64,000 nucleotides of DNA from SZUA-368 sp028533045 (GCA_050031985.1 JBNAIG010000027.1:1-64000), one strand, 5' to 3'. Positions 7,403-15,181 are shown, numbered from the stretch's first letter. Numbers and translations are program-made. The notes: a model not told the origin generated them from the letters alone.

Positions 7403-9402
7403 ACTGCCTTCTTCGGTCGACTTACTTCGGCCTCATTACTGCCCTTGAGGGCCAGATAGGTTACGAAGCCTACCATAACAATAACCGCGATCAGTCCCCC
7501 CAAGAACCCCTGTCCCAATGAACCGGTGGTAAAAAGGGTACCGAACTGATAAACCAGGAAAGCCAATACATAGCCCATTCCCAGCTGGAATCCGATAGCA
7601 CCCCATAACCACTTGCGGTCTTCCAGTTCCGCATTCATGGAACCGATAGCGGCAAAACAGGGAGGTGTGAAAAGGTTAAATACAAGGTAGGCTAGAGCGG
7701 CCACAGCTGTGATTCCAAATACGGCAATAACTTCATTACCGCCGGAAACAAGGGCCAGCTCTTCCACATCAATAAAGTTGGTTACGGCAAAAGTTACTGC
7801 CAGTGTACCTACGACATTCTCTTTAGCGATAAAACCGGTAACGGCGGAAGCGGCAAACTGCCACATACCAAACCCCAGAGGTATGAAAAGAAAGGCAATA
7901 GGTGCAGAAACAGAGGCGAGAATACTGGTTTCGGGCATAGACTCGGCCACTACCTGAAACTGCCAGTTAAATGTCTGTAACAACTGTACCAGGGCATTAC
8001 AGACAAGAATTATCGTTCCCGCTTTAATAATAAAAGCCTTGGCCCGGCTCATCATGGATACAAAGGCGCGCTTAATACTGGGGAAGCGGTATTCGGGGAG
8101 TTCCATAATAAAGTAGGACTTGGAAGTATCACCGGTGATCTTTCTGATAATCAGCCCGCTCACAATAATAATTCCGATGGCCAGGAAGTACATGGATGTC
8201 CCCACCCAGGCGTTATCGTTGAAGAAAACACCGGCAAAAAGAGCAATAATGGGGAGTTTGGCACCACAGGGCATAAAGGGAGTAAGCATGGCCGTCGTTC
8301 GGCGCTGTCGCTCATTCTTAATAGTTCTGGTTGCCATGATTCCCGGGATGGCACAACCGGTACTGACAATCATGGGAATTATGGATTTTCCGGACAGGCC
8401 GATTTTCTTGAAGTAACGATCCATAATTACGGCTACACGAGCCATATAACCGGAATCTTCCAAGAGGGCCAGCATAAAAAAGAGCACCATAATAAGGGGA
8501 AGGAAACCGACTACAGCTCCCACACCACCAATAATGCCATCCAGCAGAAGAGAGGCAAGAACCGGATTCGTCCCTTCGCCCAAAAGACCCTCTACAAAAC
8601 CGTAAAACCCGTCAATCCAGCCTACGAAAAGATCGGCTAACCAGGGGCCCACCCAGGATTGAGACAGGGAGAACACAAGCCAGATAATCACAGCGAAAAT
8701 CGGGAGACCAAGCCATTTATGGGCCAGAATCTGATCCGCTTTATCTTGCCTGGTCTTGGCAGCGGAATCGACTTTACGCTTTTCCACCTGTTCGACTATC
8801 TTATCGACAAAGGCATAACGTTTTTTATCGGAGGCTTCCACTTCTTCCCGTGAAAGAGACTCGTTTGTCCCCTTAAAGGGGGCTTTCTGATTTTTCTTCT
8901 CAACCCCGGCATGAACTGCGGCTTTCACCAGCTCAACTAAGCCCTTGTCGCTTCCTTTTGTAGCGATAGTCTTGATAACAGGGCAGTTAAGTTTTTCACT
9001 TAGGAGAGTTTCATCAATGGCGATATCCTTTTTGTCATTCATGTCACTCTTATTAAGTGCCACCACGACGGGAATATTCAATTCCAGAAGCTGAGTTGTA
9101 AAAAACAGACTCCGACTAAGGTTACTACCATCTACAATATTAATAATCACATCGGGAGATTCGGTCTGCACAAATTCTTCCGTTATGGACTCTTCGCTTG
9201 TATAGGGAGACATTGAATAGGCTCCGGGCAAATCCACTACGGTTACCTTATCCTTACCTCTATACAGGGATGACTTAATGTCCCCCTCTTTTTTCTCTAC
9301 AGTAACTCCAGGCCAGTTACCCACATGTTCAATTTTACCCGTGATAGCGTTAAACATAGTTGTTTTACCACTGTTTGGGTTACCGGTCATAGCAATCTTC
9401 AT
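7399..9402 (-). CDS. feoB: Ferrous iron transporter FeoB
   Basis: A 667-residue protein behind AGGAGAG. The N-terminal G domain has GNPNSGKTT (residues about 7-15), DLPGAYS as G3 and NKSD as G4. The C-terminal part has about eight to ten membrane segments with the Gate-domain motifs and the conserved PFMPCGAKLP segment. FeoB imports Fe2+ across the inner membrane under anoxic or reducing conditions. It is shorter than the E. coli protein, as is common in anaerobes. FeoA is encoded 83 bases upstream and the small Cys-rich partner overlaps its stop. Confidence 0.95.
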   Translation of the reverse strand: MKIAMTGNPNSGKTTMFNAITGKIEHVGNWPGVTVEKKEGDIKSSLYRGKDKVTVVDLPGAYSMSPYTSEESITEEFVQTESPDVIINIVDGSNLSRSLFFTTQLLELNIPVVVALNKSDMNDKKDIAIDETLLSEKLNCPVIKTIATKGSDKGLVELVKAAVHAGVEKKNQKAPFKGTNESLSREEVEASDKKRYAFVDKIVEQVEKRKVDSAAKTRQDKADQILAHKWLGLPIFAVIIWLVFSLSQSWVGPWLADLFVGWIDGFYGFVEGLLGEGTNPVLASLLLDGIIGGVGAVVGFLPLIMVLFFMLALLEDSGYMARVAVIMDRYFKKIGLSGKSIIPMIVSTGCAIPGIMATRTIKNERQRRTTAMLTPFMPCGAKLPIIALFAGVFFNDNAWVGTSMYFLAIGIIIVSGLIIRKITGDTSKSYFIMELPEYRFPSIKRAFVSMMSRAKAFIIKAGTIILVCNALVQLLQTFNWQFQVVAESMPETSILASVSAPIAFLFIPLGFGMWQFAASAVTGFIAKENVVGTLAVTFAVTNFIDVEELALVSGGNEVIAVFGITAVAALAYLVFNLFTPPCFAAIGSMNAELEDRKWLWGAIGFQLGMGYVLAFLVYQFGTLFTTGSLGQGFLGGLIAVIVMVGFVTYLALKGSNEAEVSRPKKAV

Positions 9403-9485
9403 CTTCTCTCCTAATATATTGTTTTTCTAATATTATTATGCAAACCTAATTTAAAGAACAAAAAAAAGTAAAAAACTACTGGGTT

Positions 9486-9728
9486 TTAAACAATCTTCTT
9501 CATCTCTTCCTGTGTTCGAATAGATATAGCCTCGGCCAATTCTCCATCGATACTGTAACGGGCGTCTTTGATATTAATCACATAATTTGAGGATACTTTG
9601 GATATTATGGTAATATCCTGCCCGGGAAAACATCCCAGAGTAAAGAGAAAATCTTTCATACCCTCTTCGGACGCATTAATTTGCTCAATAGTGTAAGTGA
9701 TATCTGTTTCTGCGGTTTTCAATGTCAT
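9486..9728 (-). CDS. feoA: Ferrous iron transport accessory protein FeoA
   Basis: An 80-residue SH3-like FeoA domain with the segment FLFTLGCFPGQDITIIS and the terminal EAISI. I chose ATG 9728 because GGGAGG lies five bases before it; a GTG two codons upstream sits inside that ribosome site. FeoA binds the FeoB G domain and stimulates transport. It is the first gene of feoA-feoB-small Cys-rich protein. Confidence 0.88.
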   Translation of the reverse strand: MTLKTAETDITYTIEQINASEEGMKDFLFTLGCFPGQDITIISKVSSNYVINIKDARYSIDGELAEAISIRTQEEMKKIV

Positions 9729-9739
9729 ATACACCTCCC

Positions 9740-9794
9740 ATAGGGGTAGCCCTATTTAGTAGCTAAAACTATCATCATTCCGTTTTTATGTCAA
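9740..9794 (-). promoter_or_regulatory. feo promoter with two palindromes
   Basis: On the minus strand TTGACA (9789-9794) and TAGTTT (9766-9771) are 17 bases apart. A palindrome TTTAGTAGCTAAA (9755-9767) overlaps the -10 box, and a second, ATAGGG-GTAG-CCCTAT (9740-9755), lies just before the feoA ribosome site. Both positions suit a repressor responsive to iron or another metal. The half-sites look more like DtxR-type TTAG/CTAA words than a classical Fur box. Confidence 0.5.
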
Positions 9795-9821
9795 TAGAGT
9801 GGCTCTTCTATCTGAGTTAGA

Positions 9822-10322
9822 CTAGTCTATCTGATCTAAAACAAGCTTAGTCCACTCCGTAATTCGTTTGTCCGTTAAGTCGGCCTGATTATCATCATCC
9901 AATGCCAGTCCAACAAAGGAATCCCCCTTAACCGCCTTTGAATCGTCATAATTGTAAGATTCAACAGGCCAGAATGCAATAGTTTGTGCTCCCGCTTCTT
10001 CTGTGGCCTCTTCCAGGATCCCCATGGCATCCACAAAGGTATCGGGGTACCCTTCCTGGTCTCCCGTACCAAAGAAAGCAACCTTTTTACCGCTTAGATC
10101 GGCCTTCTTAATATCCTCAATAAGAGAATCCCAATCATCCTGAAGATCGCCAAATCCCCAAGTAGAACTTCCCATGATAATAAGATCATAGTCGGGCAAT
10201 TTCTCCAATGCTCCTTTGTCGGCGACCATAAGATCTCCCGATCCGAGTTGGGCCTGAATTTTCTCTGCCGCACTTTGTGTGTTTCCTGTGGTTGAACCGT
10301 AAATAATTGCTATTTTTGCCAT
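9822..10322 (-). CDS. Long-chain flavodoxin
   Basis: A 166-residue protein starting MAKIAIIYGS, with AAAGGAG seven bases upstream. The phosphate-binding loop GSTTGNT is at residues 9-15, the flavin loop GSSTWGFGDLQDDW near 52-65, and the FFGTGDQEGY segment typical of long-chain flavodoxins near 85-95. Flavodoxins carry one FMN and replace ferredoxin when iron is scarce. The gene follows a DUF2023 gene by 14 bases and faces the same way as feoAB, which fits an iron-sparing role. Confidence 0.93.
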   Translation of the reverse strand: MAKIAIIYGSTTGNTQSAAEKIQAQLGSGDLMVADKGALEKLPDYDLIIMGSSTWGFGDLQDDWDSLIEDIKKADLSGKKVAFFGTGDQEGYPDTFVDAMGILEEATEEAGAQTIAFWPVESYNYDDSKAVKGDSFVGLALDDDNQADLTDKRITEWTKLVLDQID

Positions 10323-10336
10323 GGCATGACTCCTTT

Positions 10337-10675
10337 TTATATGACCCTCTTTAATTCGGGGTAATTTTTTCTCTTTAAATAACGGCGACACTGCTGAAGA
10401 CGGCAGTATCCAAGCATGGTACCTAAAATAAAATCCTCCTCATCTGAAAGTTCATTCAGAGGCTTTTCACCAAAGCTTTCGACAATATTGACGCACTCTA
10501 CTTCGCCAAAAAATATGTTTATTTTGGTTTTTCCCACAGGTCTGAGGACATAGGGGATGTGATTGTGTTTGAGTTTTTGTTCCGCCTCTTCCCGTAGATG
10601 GACGGGCAGAGTATGGAGGACAAGGCTGCGAAGGCCTTTCTTATATTCATAAATATGATGGTTAAAGACTTTCAC
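10337..10675 (-). CDS. DUF2023 family protein, flavodoxin partner
   Basis: A 112-residue protein starting at GTG 10675, where AAAGGAG lies six bases upstream. A longer in-frame reading from 10762 runs through a structured leader and is rejected. Features are VFNHHIYEYKKGLRSLVLHT at the start, PVGKTKINIFFG in the middle and EEDFILGTMLGYCRLQQC near the end, which I recognise as DUF2023. This family often lies beside flavodoxin genes; its function is unknown, perhaps assisting flavodoxin or sensing its state. Confidence 0.78.
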   Translation of the reverse strand: MKVFNHHIYEYKKGLRSLVLHTLPVHLREEAEQKLKHNHIPYVLRPVGKTKINIFFGEVECVNIVESFGEKPLNELSDEEDFILGTMLGYCRLQQCRRYLKRKNYPELKRVI

Positions 10676-10693
10676 AACTAACTCCTTTAAGTG

Positions 10694-10753
10694 CGGGAGA
10701 AAAGATTGATTATCCTCCGTACCGCGAATAACCAATCCTTCCCTGTTCTCCCG
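10694..10753 (-). promoter_or_regulatory. Structured 5' leader of the DUF2023-flavodoxin operon
   Basis: The leader RNA can form an 8-bp outer stem (CGGGAGAA with TTCTCCCG, at 10746-10753 and 10694-10701) and a 10-bp inner stem (10728-10737 with 10704-10713, one G-U pair) around a 14-base G-rich loop. The ribosome site lies about ten bases beyond the structure. I do not recognise it as a known riboswitch class. Confidence 0.55.
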
Positions 10754-10770
10754 AAAGTGCATAAGATCTA

Positions 10771-10831
10771 TAGATAGTCTACGCTATCTACATTCGTTAT
10801 AACTTTATCCGGAGAGTTAGTCAAGACTATT
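10771..10831 (-). promoter_or_regulatory. Promoter and operators of the DUF2023-flavodoxin operon
   Basis: TTGACT (minus, 10819-10824) and TATAAC (10796-10801) are separated by 17 bases. The -35 lies inside the palindrome TTAGTCAAGACTATT (10817-10831), an exact copy of which occurs at 32522-32536 upstream of hydG. A second palindrome, TAGATAG-N6-CTATCTA (10771-10790), covers the expected start site. Confidence 0.65.
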
Positions 10832-10832
10832 A

Positions 10833-11465
10833 TTAAAATTCATCCCTTATTATTCGGGACAGCCCCTCTTCCCGCACCATCAGCAGGACGTGGTCGGACA
10901 GTTCCGTGGCAATCCGCTTGTCATGGGTCACATAAAGAACGGTTTTCTTCTCCTCCTCCAATAGTTCCTTGAGGAGAATGACTAAACGATCCTTTAGACC
11001 GTCATCCAGGGAGGAAAAGGGCTCGTCCATGAGGAGGAGGGAAGCCTCCTTACCTAATGCGCGGGCCAGAGTAACCCGGCGGGACATGCCCCCGGAAAGT
11101 TCGGTGGGGTAATGCTTCTCATAGCCCTCCAGTCCGACCCGCTGGATAAGATGGCCCGCCCTTTCATGCCTCTCCTTCCGAGTCAGCCTATCATCCATGA
11201 GATAAGCCACGTTATCGAGCACATTCATCCAGGGAAGAAGCAGGGAGTCCTGAAAAACAAAGGAGACATGGCCGAAGGTTTGAGGCTGAATAGTTCCCGA
11301 CTGGGCCGTCAATGTTCCCGCAAGAAGATTAAGCAGAGTCGTTTTACCGCAGCCCGACTCTCCCAGGAGACAGGTGGTTTTTCCCGACTGGAGAGTCAAA
11401 TTCAGCTTGTCAAAAATCTTTGTGTCCCCATAGGCCATGGTCAGGTCCTTGATTTTAATTTCCAT
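10833..11465 (-). CDS. ABC transporter ATPase, NitT/TauT type
   Basis: A 210-residue nucleotide-binding subunit. Walker A is GESGCGKTT near residue 35, the Q-loop sits in VFQDSLLLPW, the signature is LSGGMSRR, Walker B is LLLMDEPFSSLD and the H-loop is VTHD. It belongs with SsuB/TauB-like ATPases. It overlaps the permease gene by 11 bases and completes a binding-protein/permease/ATPase set. It is somewhat shorter than typical family members. Confidence 0.9.
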   Translation of the reverse strand: MEIKIKDLTMAYGDTKIFDKLNLTLQSGKTTCLLGESGCGKTTLLNLLAGTLTAQSGTIQPQTFGHVSFVFQDSLLLPWMNVLDNVAYLMDDRLTRKERHERAGHLIQRVGLEGYEKHYPTELSGGMSRRVTLARALGKEASLLLMDEPFSSLDDGLKDRLVILLKELLEEEKKTVLYVTHDKRIATELSDHVLLMVREEGLSRIIRDEF

Positions 11466-12231
11466 TAAGAACCTCCCAGGCCCGCCGGCCCCTCAATCGG
11501 CCCAAATTCTTGATGAGCAGCTCAAAGAGGGAGGAGAGGACGATCATAAAAACACACCAGGCCATGACGGCCGCCGTATTCAGCTGGGAACGTTCAATCT
11601 GAAAGATGGTTCCCACCGCGTGTTTTGGCTGACTGAGAACTTCGGCGGTCACCATAACCTTAAAAAGAAGTCCCAGGGAGGCGATTGCTCCGGTTTTGAG
11701 AAAGGGCAGCAGGGAGGGAATGTAAAAGTGACGTAAGGTCTTCCCCTTCCCCACCCTATGAACCCGATGGAAGGCGGCCAGATGAGGGTCCATATTCAGG
11801 ATGCCGTCCACCACACTGCGGTAAAGTATGGGAAAGACGATGAGCGAGGAGACGAGATAGGGCGCTCCCTCCGAATCGAGCCAGATGATGGCCAAGAGGG
11901 CGATTCCCATGGTGGGAACGGTCCGGGCGGAGGACTCGATGGGACGCAGGGCCTGTTCGACCTTAGGGTAGAGTCCCGCCGGTATTCCCAAAAGCAGGGC
12001 CAAAACAAGATCCAGGAGAAAGGTAAGGCCTATGCGGCGAAGGGTTCCCCCTATGACCTGCCAGGCGGAGGGGCTCCTTAGGATCTTCCACAGCTCCTTC
12101 CCCACCGAAGGCAGGGAGGGAATGATGATCTCCTTTCCCACTAGGCGGGCGGTTAATTCCCAAAGAGCGAGAAGGAGAATGATGGAGATCCAGTACCAGG
12201 TTTTATTTTCCCGGGTAGTAGAAGTCGTCAT
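11455..12231 (-). CDS. ABC transporter permease, NitT/TauT type
   Basis: A 258-residue membrane protein with about six helices and the BPD_transp_1 fold. The EAA-like coupling segment is around FHRVHRVGKGKTLRHFYIPS, where the family has EAA...G. It is related to SsuC/TauC permeases. Its start lies inside the binding-protein gene (29-base overlap), so the three genes are co-translated. The substrate is not determined by sequence. Confidence 0.88.
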   Translation of the reverse strand: MTTSTTRENKTWYWISIILLLALWELTARLVGKEIIIPSLPSVGKELWKILRSPSAWQVIGGTLRRIGLTFLLDLVLALLLGIPAGLYPKVEQALRPIESSARTVPTMGIALLAIIWLDSEGAPYLVSSLIVFPILYRSVVDGILNMDPHLAAFHRVHRVGKGKTLRHFYIPSLLPFLKTGAIASLGLLFKVMVTAEVLSQPKHAVGTIFQIERSQLNTAAVMAWCVFMIVLSSLFELLIKNLGRLRGRRAWEVLNGN

Positions 12232-13180
12232 CGGGCAGCTGGCCTCCCACTGAGGCGGGATTGGCTTCGATCAGAACGCTAATGTAATCTTCCAGAGCTC
12301 CCCGGGCCACGTTGGCAGGGGCCCAGTTCAGGTTTCCTCCGGGGATGGATTTTGCCATGATGGGAGCGGGAGGGGTTGCCAGGTAGGTCGCGGCCTTTTC
12401 GCTGGCAGCGGCGGGATCGGCATTAATCCGGGCGATTGAGGCGGCATACTCTTCTACAAAAGCCTGAATAAATTGTGGGTTATTTTTCACAACCTCCGCC
12501 TTGGCGAAAAGGGAAACCTGGGGGTAGCTGCTGTTACCGGAAATCTTTTCCCACTCCTTCTGGAGATCCAGCATGATTTTCGTATCGGACCTTTTCATTT
12601 TAACAACGGAGAGGGCCGGTTCGGGCATCATAGAAATGGGCAGCTTCCCCGCAATAAAAGAGGGAGCCAGTTCGGTGGTATTCTGAACATAATTGAGGGT
12701 GACGTCCTTCTCCGGATCGAGCCCGTTAACCGTAAGGAGATGGCGGGTGATGATGTCAGGAGAGAGGCCCCGTCCGATCATGGCTATTTCCCGGCCCCGT
12801 AAATCTTCCCAAGTGGAAATATCTTCTGTCGTGGCAATATAGAGAAGTCCCCAGATAAGGGAGCCCAGATTAACGATTTCTTCGCCCTTGTTGTAAAGGT
12901 TCACCCCTAGGTTGGTGGGGGCGATAAAGAGGTCCGCCTCGCCGGAGATAATGGTGGCGCCCAATACTTCCGAAGATTCCAGAACTTTATATTCGAGGGT
13001 CACATTCTCATCCAGTACGGGAGAATCGACAATCATTTCGGCCAATGTGATGGCGGGGAAGCCGGTGGGGGCCACCAGGGTCAGGGTTTCCGGTCCGGTG
13101 GGGGCGGCGTCCTTGTTACCGCCGGCAAACAGCATAAGAGAGACCATAAGTCCCGCCACGAAGAGAACGTTTTTCTTCAT
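12203..13180 (-). CDS. ABC substrate-binding protein, NMT1/NitT-like, behind a Fur-like box
   Basis: A 325-residue protein; ATG 13180 is preceded by GGAGG at five bases (an upstream TTG is rejected). The signal peptide ends LMLFAGGN: where a lipobox Cys would be expected there is Gly, as in many spirochaete binding proteins, so signal peptidase I cleavage is likely. The body resembles NMT1/SsuA-type proteins, with GEADLFIAPTNLGV and WEDLRGREIAMIG. These usually bind small organic anions. Its Fur-like box and its place between feo/flavodoxin and MarR suggest an iron-linked substrate, perhaps a chelate. That is inference. Confidence 0.8.
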   Translation of the reverse strand: MKKNVLFVAGLMVSLMLFAGGNKDAAPTGPETLTLVAPTGFPAITLAEMIVDSPVLDENVTLEYKVLESSEVLGATIISGEADLFIAPTNLGVNLYNKGEEIVNLGSLIWGLLYIATTEDISTWEDLRGREIAMIGRGLSPDIITRHLLTVNGLDPEKDVTLNYVQNTTELAPSFIAGKLPISMMPEPALSVVKMKRSDTKIMLDLQKEWEKISGNSSYPQVSLFAKAEVVKNNPQFIQAFVEEYAASIARINADPAAASEKAATYLATPPAPIMAKSIPGGNLNWAPANVARGALEDYISVLIEANPASVGGQLPDDDFYYPGK

Positions 13181-13190
13181 TTTATCCTCC

Positions 13191-13250
13191 AAATAGGTAG
13201 CATCAATGTTTAGGAATTATCATTATCTACCTATTTTCATATTCTGTTAA
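13191..13250 (-). promoter_or_regulatory. Fur-like box and promoter of the NMT1-type ABC operon
   Basis: On the minus strand TTAACA (13245-13250) and GATAAT (13222-13227) are 17 bases apart. The -10 is the first half of GATAATGATAAT (13216-13227), which matches two of the three hexamers of the classical Fur consensus. The site sits inside an inverted repeat AAATAGGTAG / CTACCTATTT (13191-13200 and 13227-13236). Confidence 0.62.
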
Positions 13251-13283
13251 TAGGCTAAACTACTTTTCTTCCATTTTCAATAA

Positions 13284-13312
13284 TTGACTTAATAGTTCAC
13301 TTAGTGTACTAT
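13284..13312 (+). promoter_or_regulatory. marR promoter with overlapping operator
   Basis: TTGACT (13284-13289) and TACTAT (13307-13312) are 17 bases apart. The near-perfect palindrome AGTTCACTTAGTGTACT (13294-13310) fills the spacer and reaches into the -10, the classic place for MarR autorepression. Transcription should begin at about 13318-13319, at the ATG itself. Confidence 0.72.
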
Positions 13313-13318
13313 GCTTTT

Positions 13319-13780
13319 ATGAGTAAGACCAACTACCGGATCATAGGAGACTCTTTCTTCGCTACTCTCCAGGGATTTAAGGAATTTGAAAGCACTCCCC
13401 GTGACTACGGAACGGGAGATCTTCTTTACGGCTCGGAAATCCATACCCTGCAGATGATAGGCAGGCAGGTTGAATGCAATCAAAATGATTTGTGCCGTCT
13501 TTTAGAAATATCCAAGAGCGGGATTTCTAAATTTGTTAATAAACTGGTAGATAAAGAACTGGTTAATAAAAAGAGAAACGAAGAAAACCGAAAAGAGGTA
13601 GTTTTGACATTGACAGAAAAGGGGCGCATCGCCTATCTGGCCCATGAAGAGTTCGATAAAAAAATATTTGCTGCCTTCTATAATATCCTGGACGACTGTA
13701 GCCATAGTGAAATTCTCTTCATAGAAGATTTTCTTCTGAAACTGCGCGGGCGGATTCAGGATTTGAATAGTAATAAATAA
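13319..13780 (+). CDS. MarR-family transcriptional regulator
   Basis: A 153-residue winged-helix protein starting MSKTNYRIIGDSF. The helix-turn-helix is near LCRLLEISKSGISKFVNKL and the wing near KKRNEENRKEVVLTLTEKG. I prefer ATG 13319; the GTG at 13304 lies within the operator. No ribosome site is seen, so the mRNA may be leaderless. Its operator word recurs before the next gene, so it probably represses itself and that gene. The ligand is unknown. It diverges from the Fur-box ABC operon. Confidence 0.88.
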   Translation: MSKTNYRIIGDSFFATLQGFKEFESTPRDYGTGDLLYGSEIHTLQMIGRQVECNQNDLCRLLEISKSGISKFVNKLVDKELVNKKRNEENRKEVVLTLTEKGRIAYLAHEEFDKKIFAAFYNILDDCSHSEILFIEDFLLKLRGRIQDLNSNK

Positions 13781-13784
13781 GCTG

Positions 13785-13801
13785 ACTCATCAAATATGAG
13801 T
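13785..13801 (+). promoter_or_regulatory. Small palindrome after marR
   Basis: ACTCAT-CAAAT-ATGAGT forms a perfect 6-bp dyad in the short gap between marR and the fusion gene. It could be an RNA hairpin or another binding site. Confidence 0.35.
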
Positions 13802-13819
13802 TAAGTAAAACAGGCATTA

Positions 13820-13834
13820 GTTCACCTGGTGAAC
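13820..13834 (+). promoter_or_regulatory. Second MarR-type operator
   Basis: GTTCACCTGGTGAAC is a perfect 15-bp palindrome sharing the half-site AGTTCAC with the marR operator. It abuts the ribosome site AAGGAG (13835-13840) of the next gene, where a bound repressor could block transcription arriving from marR or from a local promoter. Confidence 0.65.
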
Positions 13835-13846
13835 AAGGAGCAAGAT

Positions 13847-15109
13847 ATGTTAATAGCAACAGAATGGTGGAAGATTATTTGTGATTACGGAGCTTTCATG
13901 TGGCCCTGGCAGTTTGCCATTATGGGTGTGGGAGTTATCCTGACAGGGCTGTTTATAATTGGGCCATCTAAAATAAAATCAGTCTTAATTAAGGGCTATT
14001 TTTTCCTCACGAACGGCTGGATCGCCTTCGGCTTTTTTCTTAATCCCCAAAGGGGATTCCCCTCCCCTCTGAAGGAATCTCAAGCCGCCCTTTTTATTCT
14101 TATCGCACTGCTGTGGCTCTATGACCTTTTGGGAAAAAGGACTCAGTTTTCTCTCCCCAAAAAGAAAAAGGGGCTATTCCTATTTGCCTTAGCCTCTCTT
14201 ATTGTCTATCTTTACCCCTTATGGGGACTTCTACTGGGACACAAACCGGTCGGGCTCATTGTTCCCGGAGCCTATCCCTGCCCCACTACGGCACTTAGTC
14301 TCATATTTATTATTTCCGCCAGAGAAAAAAGAAATCCCCTCCTCTATCTTTTTCTACTCATCTGGGCCATTCCCTTTCCCCCGACCGTTCAAATACCTCA
14401 GTACGGTGTTTGGGAAGACGTTATTATGTTTGTCCTGGGTGTGGCGGCTCTTTTTAAGCTGGGAAATTATTACCTTTACAAAGGTATAAGCCTTAAAACG
14501 AACAAAGACAAAATAGCCTCTCCCAATGCGGTTATAATGGCCCTGGCCGTTTTAAAAGGCTACATAAGCTTCCCCGGACCTTTTCTCTTTTCCACAGTAA
14601 TCGGCCTTCCCAAGCTTATAGTTAAAAACAAGAAAGACTATCCTGTTGACTTCCTCAAAAGCAGCGGTCTTACGACCCTTCTCTATAAGGGCTTGATCCC
14701 CTCTCTGGGAAAGGAAAAAGCCTTTGAAGTGGTTCGGGCTGTTATCATTCCCATAGGATTGGCAACACAGCAGGCCAATTTCAGAAATGTAGAAGAGCCC
14801 CGGACCTTTGAGAATCTTGTTAAATACCAGCAAAGAACCAACCGGGAAGGTCCCACCCGGCTTAATACGATAGAAATAGAGGAACAGAGTGAAAGGGAAT
14901 ACCGATTTAAAGTGTCCCGCTGCCTTTTCCTTGAATTTTTCAATTCCCAGGGAGTACCGGAGCTAACGAAACTCATGTGTACCGTGGACAACGCTATCTT
15001 TAATATTTACCGACCAGAAGAGATATTTTTCCATCGAGACGGTGTGGGGAATAGAATGGCCGACGGCTGCGCGGCCTGCCAATTTGTGGTTGAGAAACTA
15101 GATGTTTAG
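13847..15109 (+). CDS. Fusion of a DUF6064-like membrane domain and an ATC-hydrolase-like domain
   Basis: A 420-residue protein starting MLIATEWWKI (AAGGAG six bases upstream; the in-frame GTG at 13829 is inside the operator). Residues about 15-215 form six to seven membrane helices resembling DUF6064 (FMWPWQFAIMG at the start, GLIVPGAYPCPTTALSL later). Residues about 235-420 resemble the L-2-amino-thiazoline-4-carboxylate hydrolase family: RFKVSRCLFLEFF, PELTKLMCTVDNAIF and the Cys-rich end DGCAACQFVV. That family hydrolyses a cyclic precursor of cysteine, but many members have unknown substrates. The combination in one protein under MarR control suggests a membrane-linked hydrolase for a thiazoline or other xenobiotic-like compound; this is inference. 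Confidence 0.65.
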   Translation: MLIATEWWKIICDYGAFMWPWQFAIMGVGVILTGLFIIGPSKIKSVLIKGYFFLTNGWIAFGFFLNPQRGFPSPLKESQAALFILIALLWLYDLLGKRTQFSLPKKKKGLFLFALASLIVYLYPLWGLLLGHKPVGLIVPGAYPCPTTALSLIFIISAREKRNPLLYLFLLIWAIPFPPTVQIPQYGVWEDVIMFVLGVAALFKLGNYYLYKGISLKTNKDKIASPNAVIMALAVLKGYISFPGPFLFSTVIGLPKLIVKNKKDYPVDFLKSSGLTTLLYKGLIPSLGKEKAFEVVRAVIIPIGLATQQANFRNVEEPRTFENLVKYQQRTNREGPTRLNTIEIEEQSEREYRFKVSRCLFLEFFNSQGVPELTKLMCTVDNAIFNIYRPEEIFFHRDGVGNRMADGCAACQFVVEKLDV

Positions 15110-15181
15110 TTGTTTATACCGATACGAATGATCTGGTATGGGTGGCATACAATACGTCTATCAGGACCCGCTCCAGCCCGA

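Noticed and set aside
10337..10762. A 141-residue version of the DUF2023 protein starting at 10762
   Set aside because: The extra 29 codons fall inside a strong leader hairpin, and AAAGGAG lies correctly spaced before GTG 10675, which gives the family's usual length.
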